Source: Tilletiopsis washingtonensis (Eukaryota; Basidiomycota; Exobasidiomycetes; Entylomatales). From it: a DNA stretch of 64,000 nucleotides. The notes under the pieces are model-generated. The model made no database searches and was not told the DNA's origin. It worked only from the letters and a program-made list of their open reading frames with translations. The stretch's first letter is position 1. Every line of letters starts with the position of its first letter. Position numbers and translations under genes: made by a program. Shown here in pieces: positions 57,245 through 64,000 of the stretch. The stretch lies in contig NW_020312009.1 in NCBI RefSeq assembly GCF_003144115.1, positions 1-64,000 of the forward strand, in the 5' to 3' direction.

Positions 57245-60200
57245 ATGTCCGCCTCTGCGGACGCCGGCCTGGCGCGCCGCACCGCCGACAGCCCGCAGGG
57301 GCGCACACTGCGCAGTGCCAGCTCCGTCAGCGACGAGAGCGGCGAGCGGCACGGCGGCTCGGCGCAGGGCTCCGTGTCGAGCGCCACGGGCCTCGCCATC
57401 CCGTCTGCCGGCCTCACCGCCGCCGGCAGCTCCACGCACCCGTACGCCAACCAGGGCACGCAGCACCGCCGGCCCTCGGCGCAGAGCAGCGGCTCGGGGC
57501 GTCCGCGCTCCGTCAACTCCAGCGTCGCACACTCGCTGCGCTCGGGCACGCCGCCGACGGCCGCCAGCGGCGCACGGCCCGGCTCGCGCAGCCGCATCCT
57601 GGCGAGCAGCCACGCGGCGTCGGCGGACACGGTGCCCGCATGGCGCGAGGCGCCGCCACGCTCGCCGCCGCGCGCCAGCGACTACGGCCTCGAGCGCGGC
57701 GACACGCCGCCGCGCGGCAGCGGCAGCGCCTATTCGCTGCCCGGCTCGCCGCTGTACGGCAGCCTGGGCGCCGCGTCCAGTCCCAAGGGCTCGCAGCGCA
57801 GTGCGCACCCGTACGCCAATCTCTCGGCCAGCGGCTCGCGGCCGACGCTCTCGCCGGGCTCGGGCGCGCGCGCTCGGCGCTACCAGTCCAATCCGGGCTC
57901 TGCGTCAGGCGTAGACCCGATGCCGGAGCCCGTGCCGCCACTGCCGCGCATGTGCTCCGCCACGACGGAGAGCCAGAGCGCGGCAGCCGGGCTGGCACGG
58001 CCCGGTGCCGACAGCCCGCGCTCGGCCACAGCCGACAATGATTCCTTGCGACTGCAGAATGTCGGCGAACGCACAGTCTTGTCTTCGTCGGCGCAGACGA
58101 TGGCGACGAGCATGTCGCAGGGCTCGCTGTCGAAGGCCTCGATGAATGGCTCGCGCGTCTCGCTGGAGGATGGCGCCCGGCACATGCCTGCCAAGACCTC
58201 GCTGCGGTCGCGTCTCTTTGGGCTGCGCAAGAAGAACAGCTCAGGGCCTACGTCTCCGCCGCTGTCGTCCTCCACCTACGGCGACGACACAGCTTCCATC
58301 TCCAGCTCGCAGGCTGACCACAGCTTCAGTCCGCCGCCGGAGCGCGGCTCGCGGCGCGAACGCGACGTCTCGGGCGGTACGATGGCGTCGATCTCGTCGA
58401 GCTTCATGTCTCGCTCCTCTTCGCGGCGCAGCGCGGCCGCGTCAGATACGGGGCACGGCGGTGGCGCTTCGCGCTCTCAGTCGGGCGGGCTCGCATTCCT
58501 CAGCGAAGGCGCACAGAGCACGTCTGCGTCCGCAGCCAAGGCGTACCGAGACCGCTGGGCCTCCGCTGAGCAGAGGCGCGGAGTCAGCGAGACGGACTCG
58601 TCCATAGAGGCTCACGGCGCGTGCGAGGAACCGCCAGCAGCGCGCAAATGTGAGTACCGACGCCGCGCGCTTGACTTTGCAGCGCCCTGCTACGGCAACG
58701 CTGATGTTTCCTACGTAAAGTTGCGAGCGTTGATGCGCCGTCCACATCAGCGCGCCCAGAGCTCGACATCGATGCCGACTCTTCCACTCTCGATGCGGAC
58801 TACTCCGAGCGGCCCTCGCGGAGCGCCAAAGCTACAGTCACTGCCTCACCGCGGTTGGGCTCGCCTGCCCCGATCGACAGCCCGAGAAGCTCGGCGTTTC
58901 TGCAGCTGAGCGAGTCCGGCGGCGAGCGGCGGCGCCCAGCGTCTACAGAGCCGCGTGGAAGCCCGAGGCAGTCCGGCAATCTGTCGCTGCGGCCAGTCAC
59001 AGCCGAGAGCTCGGCCCCTGCCCAGCTGCGGCCAGCGGCAGCCGAGAGCGCAGCGACGACACAACGCCCTGCCGACCTGGAGCGCTCCAGCTCGTACGAT
59101 CGCGATGGCGCGCAAGGTCGCGCAGGGCGCACGTCGCGGCAGCGTCGGCCCGACAGCGTCAGCAGCTGGACGACTGTAGCCTCAAGCGCGCAGGCCGCGT
59201 CGCCGACGCCGCGCACAAGCAGCCTGCGGCCAGAACACGGCCTGCCGTCGCTGCAGCCTCTTCTGCCGCCGCGCTCCAGCTCGAGCGCGTCGCTGTCGCC
59301 GTCAGCCCTGGGAAGCGAGCTGAGCCCGCCGCTGTCGACTGTGGAAGGCAGCACCTCGCGATCAGCCGACCCACCGCGCGGCGCATCGCGCTTCCTCGAC
59401 GCGCCCAGAGAGGCCGTCGCCCGCCTGGAGGCGGGCCCAGCAAGTCCTGCTGCTGCAACATCGACCAAGGCGACGGCGGGCGTGGCTGCGCTGGCCGCGC
59501 GCTTTGAGTCGTCGCAGGCTGGGAGCGTCTCTCCGGGGACTCGGCCGGCAACGGCCGACAGCGGACGCGCAACATCGTCCTTCCACGGCGCGAGCGCCCC
59601 AGGTGCTCGCTCTGGGATCTCGGAAGCGAGTGCAGCCGGAGCAGCGGGCAGCGGAGCACTGGCTACTATTCGAGCGCGCTTTGGTGCAGCAAGCGCGGCC
59701 ATCGTGCCTCCTTCACCTGCGCGCTCAGAGTCTGGGCCTGGCTCCAGCGTGGCCACTTCGCCGACAAAGAGCGAGATGACCGTTCAGGAGCATAGCTCGA
59801 TGGAATTCGTGTCGCCCGAGGCGTCTGTGGGCGGTAGCCAGGACAGCGCGCTGCGACGAGAGCCGACGCTTGGCTCGCCTGACAGCCACGAGAGCATGTC
59901 GACGGCGTACAACTCGATGCAGGCTGCCTCGCGTCACGCCAGTATCTCCATGACCGAGGAAGAGATCTACGCCACGCCGCCACTAGGTCCTCAACGCTTC
60001 TCTGACGCCAGCGCGATTCCGCCAATCACAGGCTCGCCGGCAGAGGACCAGAGGCGGCCGTCGCTGCCTTCGCTCCCGCCGAAGAATCCTTTGCGCAACC
60101 GACGCAGTCAGACGCCTGCCTCGCCGCCCGTGCCCGTGCCCGCCTCGCCAGTTGCGGTGCCTGGCGCAGTGGACGAGCGCACGCCTCCGCCGCTGTGCAT

Positions 60201-63200
60201 CACGAGATCGACGCGCGCGCTCTCGATCAGCCCGCTGCGGAGCAGCATCGAAGTCTTCGGCCCGCAGATCGCCAACTTTGGCATGTCTCCAGGCGACACC
60301 GGGCCGCCGCTCCAACCGGATGGCGAGGACATCAGCCCAGGCTCGGCGCCTGCGCCGACACTACCTCCGGCGCCGGAGAGCATCCGCCTGGACCCTGCGC
60401 CGAAGAGCTTCGACATGCGCCGCGGCAGCAGTGCGCGCTCTGGCGTCAGCAGCGGGCAAGGCCAGAGCTTGCATGCACCGCCTGTGCCCTCAAAGGCGCA
60501 GGCACTCAGCCTGGGCCCGTCCTCGCTCGGCAGCGACATCGTTCTCGTGTCCGAACAGGGCCATGACACACCGACGGAGCAGCCGCCGACGCCGCACAAG
60601 TATTCGATGGGCCTGCGCAAGGCAGGCCCCGAGAGCCCGAGTGCCGAAGATGGGCCGGGCAAGCGCAAGACTGCGAAGCGGTGGCCCTTCTCTGGCCATT
60701 CGGCGAAGGAGAGCAAGACCGCGCGCGCTGCACGCAAGGCTGAAGCCGCGCGGCCGCAGATCCGTCGTGTCTTTGACTCGCCACACGAGGCGGACGAGGC
60801 AGAGCGCAGCGACGTCGACACTGGTGCCGACTCTCAGCGTCCAGGCTTGCCGCGCAGCGGCTCCTCACAGCGACAGCTCAGCAATCCCCTACACACGCAG
60901 GGCTCGCTTCCGTCGCTGCGTCGGCGCCGATCGTACGAGTCGCAGTCGTCACACGGGCGCTTTTCAGATGCCGCGCCCACGCCAGACACGTCGCTTGGGT
61001 CGCCTGCGCACTTCGAGAGCAACCCCACCTCTGCGAGTCGCGCGTCGCTCAACAGCTCGACCGCCATGCCGTCGCCCATCATCGCGCGCGAGGATCTCAC
61101 GCCGGAAGGCAGACGTACGCTGAATCGCCGCAACGTGCTGCGCGAGCTCGTCGAGACGGAGAAGAGCTACGCCGCAGACCTCGCGGTCGTGCGCGACATC
61201 TACCTGGCGCGTGCGCGTGCGCGCTGCGGCATGCTCTCGCCGGCTCTCAACACGCCGCTGTCTGCGCTCAGCCACCCGCTGTCGCCCAACGGCGCGTTTG
61301 CCACTCCCATGTCGGCCTCGTCGTCCTCAGTCTTCCTGCCGCAACGCAACGTGTCGGGCGGCACGAGCGCGCCGCCGTTGCCGTCGAGCCGCTCTGCTGC
61401 TTCAAGCGCAGTCAACGCTTCCGCAGCATCAAGCCTGGCAGCGTCCGCGACCGCGCCGCACAGCCTTGCCTCGCCGGCCTCGCTGCACTCGAGCAACCCG
61501 AGCAACCGCTCGTCGACCTTCACAGTGTCTTCGAACACGTCGATGACTTCAGACTCGCACCCGCCGCCGCTGCCTGCGACGCCGCCGATGGCCACGTCCG
61601 GCAGCAACGGCTCCATGTCGACGTCCACGTCGGCGTCGGCGCTCACCCTGCACGCCGGCTCCGAGTCTTCGCCGGGACTGGGCATGTCTGGCAAGCCACT
61701 CGTGCACATCAACACTGCTGCCGGCGGTCTCTTCAGCCCCATGTCCGTGGTGTCGCCGTCGCCCTTGCACGTGGATGCACCGCTCACGCCGCTCGACATT
61801 CGCGTGGTCTTTGCGCACCTCGAGGCGTGTGCTGCATTCGCAGACGAGATGGCTGGCGCCCTGCAAGAGAACATGGGCCAGCTCGCGAACAGCGTGCCGA
61901 CGGCTGAGGACCTCGAGAGCGCGCCGCAGGACGACACGATCGGCCGTATTTTCCTGTCTATGGTATGTCTGCCCGGGATGCGCGCCATAGCGACCCGCCT
62001 GACAGCCCTCCACAGATGCCGCGCATCGAGCAGGTGTACACGGCCTACTGCTCTCGCCACGAAATGTCGATGACGCGCCTCAACGAGCTCAACACGGCCT
62101 CGCCCAAGGCTGCCGCCTTCCTTCGCGAGTGCACAGAGGCAGCGCGCGCTCAGTGAGTAGCCGTCTTCACCATGCCCTCTTCTCTGACTGACAATCGCTG
62201 CGCGCAGGACGAACGCATGGGACCTGGGCTCGCTGCTGATCAAGCCCGTGCAGCGTGTGCTCAAGTACCCGCTCCTGATCCAGCAGATTCTTTCGAACAC
62301 GCCTGCCGAGCACCCGGACTTCAAGAACTTGCAGGCTGCGCTGGTCGAGATCACGCAGGTCGCGGACAACATCAACGAGGTCAAGAAGCGCCAGGACCTC
62401 GTGGACCAGGTGCTCTCGGGCAAGGCGGCCAATGGGCGCACGGCAAGCCAGAAGGTGCAGCATGGCGCCACGAAGCGCCTGATGCGCCGCAGCGAGCGCG
62501 TCAAGGGCGCGCTCGTGGGACCCTCGATGGAGCTCGTCAACGACGACTATCCGCGCCTCGCCACTCAGTTCACCGAGCTGCACCGCAGCGTGCATCGCTT
62601 CGCCCGCCGCTGCGTGGACTGGTCGGCGCGGACGCGCCTGAGCTACGATGCAGAGATCAAGGTGCTCGAGCAGCTCGCCGCCGTGTACCGTCTGTCGCGC
62701 GGTGACGACGAGACGTCGCTGCCGCTGGAGGAGGACTACGACCAGACGCCCGAGGACCGCGTGCACGCGCTCGTGGCCGTCCTGCGCGCCGTTCTGGACG
62801 GCTCGTGGCGGCAGCTGGACAGCGACATTCGCTCGACGATCTATCCGATGGCGCAGCGCCTCGGCCAGATGTTCGACAACCCCAAGTCGGTCATGGCGAA
62901 GCGCAACGACCGCGAGATGGACTATGCGCGCTACCGCGCGGCCATGAACAAGTCGGGCAAGACGCCGGACCGTGCCATCATCGACAGCGCCAACGCGTTC
63001 GTGGCGCTCCACGCGCAGCTCCTCGACGAGCTGCCGCAGTTCATCTACGGCATCCAGACGTTGCTCGATGTCGGGCTGCAGGCCTTTGCGCGCCTGCAGG
63101 CCACGCACCACCTGCACGTCAGGCGCGCACGCCTGGAGTTCTGGCGCGACCACGCGGTGCTGAGTGGTGCTGCAGACGATGTCGTCGTCGATCCCGACAC

Positions 63201-64000
63201 GCAGGAGCTCACGATCCGGCACGTGCAAGCGGTGCGCTCCTTCTGGCGCACGCATCAGGAGGCCGCCGCGACGGTGGAGTCGCTCGGCATTGCCGTGCGT
63301 GGCGCGGCGCCGACCGCAAGTGCAGCACCGAGCGAGAGTGGACATCGCACCGGCAGCGTGAGCGCGTTCGCCGCACCATCGTCGCTCAAGGAGCGACGCG
63401 AGAGCCTGTCGTCGTCCGCGCGGATCGTCTCTTCTTCGTCGGCCAGCAGTGCTATCGGCGAGGCGCCGTTCGAGTCTCGCAGCAGCGCCAGCGGTCCAGG
63501 CCTCCTGCTGCCCACAACGACCGGCCGGCGCTCCGGCGGCAGCGTCGCAAGCCTGATGCGCAGTCTCAGCGGAAACTTCAGCCGCGAGGCGTCGCCCTCG
63601 ACGGAGACGCCCCCGCCGCTGCCGAACGGCGCTGCATCGCGCTCCGATGCCGCACCTGCGCCCGTCGAGAAGGACCGCGTAGCTGCACTGCCGCCGTCGC
63701 TGCCGCTCACGTTCAAGACGACTGGGCGCGACTCGTGGTTCGTGCTCAACGCCCGCGACGGCCCGATCGACCTGCCCTTCCTCAACGACCTCGAGGAGTC
63801 GGGCGTCACGCTCGAGCCCTACGACCTCTCGCCGGTGCTGGCGCCGTCGTCGCTGCCGTCGGTCGAGTCGAACGACGAGGTGCTGCGTGCGCCCGAGGCG
63901 CCCAAGCGCGCGCCGCCGCCGCCGCCCGCCGGCACGCAGCCCGACGGCCGGCAGAAGATGCGCGTCATTGCCTCATTGATGGCGCTCTCCGACTCGCCGC
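57245..64000 (+). CDS. Rho-family GEF with DH and BAR domains (Gef1/Tuba type), 3' end cut by window
   Basis: Exons so far: 57245-58649, 58721-61962, 62016-62152 and 62208 to beyond 64000; about 2190 residues are visible. The acceptor at 58720 (CTACGTAAAG) is the least certain. The first 1250 residues are Ser/Pro-rich and disordered, with a basic segment TAKRWPFSGHSAKESK. The DH domain starts NRRNVLRELVETEKSYAADL near 1265, resumes after a large insertion at LDIRVVFAHLEACAAFADEM near 1490, and includes LLIKPVQRVLKYPLLIQQIL. A BAR-like helical region follows (about 1690-1955: YPRLATQFTELHRSV, YPMAQRLGQMFDNPKSVMAK, DYARYRAAMNKSG). DH-BAR is the layout of fission-yeast Gef1 and animal Tuba, activators of Cdc42. 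The tail continues past the edge and may add an SH3 domain. Confidence 0.9.

Overview
The window is the left end of a fungal chromosome. It opens with about 15 copies of AACCCT (the TTAGGG telomere repeat read from the C-rich strand), then about 1.7 kb of subtelomeric sequence. From about 1.8 kb onward it is gene-dense, very GC-rich euchromatin. Introns are mostly 48-80 nt with GTGAGT or GTGCGT donors, CTGAC/CTCAC branch points and CAG acceptors. With the protein families present, this points to a basidiomycete yeast or smut relative, most likely Ustilaginomycotina; the subphylum is an inference from style, not from a marker gene.

Layout, left to right: kinesin-7 (+); CCDC174-like protein (-); Doa10/MARCH6 ER ubiquitin ligase (+); AAAP amino-acid transporter of the Mtr type (-); splicing factor Cef1/CDC5 (+); two-finger C2H2 regulator (-); DUF2985 membrane protein (+); LC8 dynein light chain (-); 3-dehydroshikimate dehydratase-like TIM barrel (-); rhodanese + tyrosine phosphatase of the Pyp type (-); MICOS subunit Mic19 (+); vacuolar cation-chloride cotransporter Vhc1 (+); a large unidentified protein (-); Bud20/ZNF593 (-); ribosomal protein eL33 (+); FMN-dependent alpha-hydroxyacid dehydrogenase (-); a bZIP with a C-terminal membrane anchor (+); and a DH-BAR Rho-family GEF of the Gef1/Tuba type (+), which runs off the right edge. 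All exon models were built by hand from splice signals, and reading phase closes to a whole number of codons in every complete gene.

The neighbourhood is mostly conserved housekeeping rather than a cluster. Two pairings may matter. Bud20 and eL33, both 60S ribosome factors, are divergent with start codons about 500 bp apart. Doa10 and the membrane-anchored bZIP both belong to ER biology but are 40 kb apart. I saw no intact transposon, virus-like element, rRNA, tRNA or CRISPR array. A 10-N gap at 36576-36585 is flanked by 114-bp near-duplicate ends, which looks like unmerged contig ends.

The most unusual items are: the membrane-anchored bZIP with a roughly 290-residue tail; Ser/Pro-rich insertions inside the PTP and DH catalytic domains; the start-codon-only first exon and 5-nt last coding exon of eL33; minisatellites inside two introns; and a nearly CpG-free block beside the telomere. 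No new multi-gene system can be claimed from the sequence alone.
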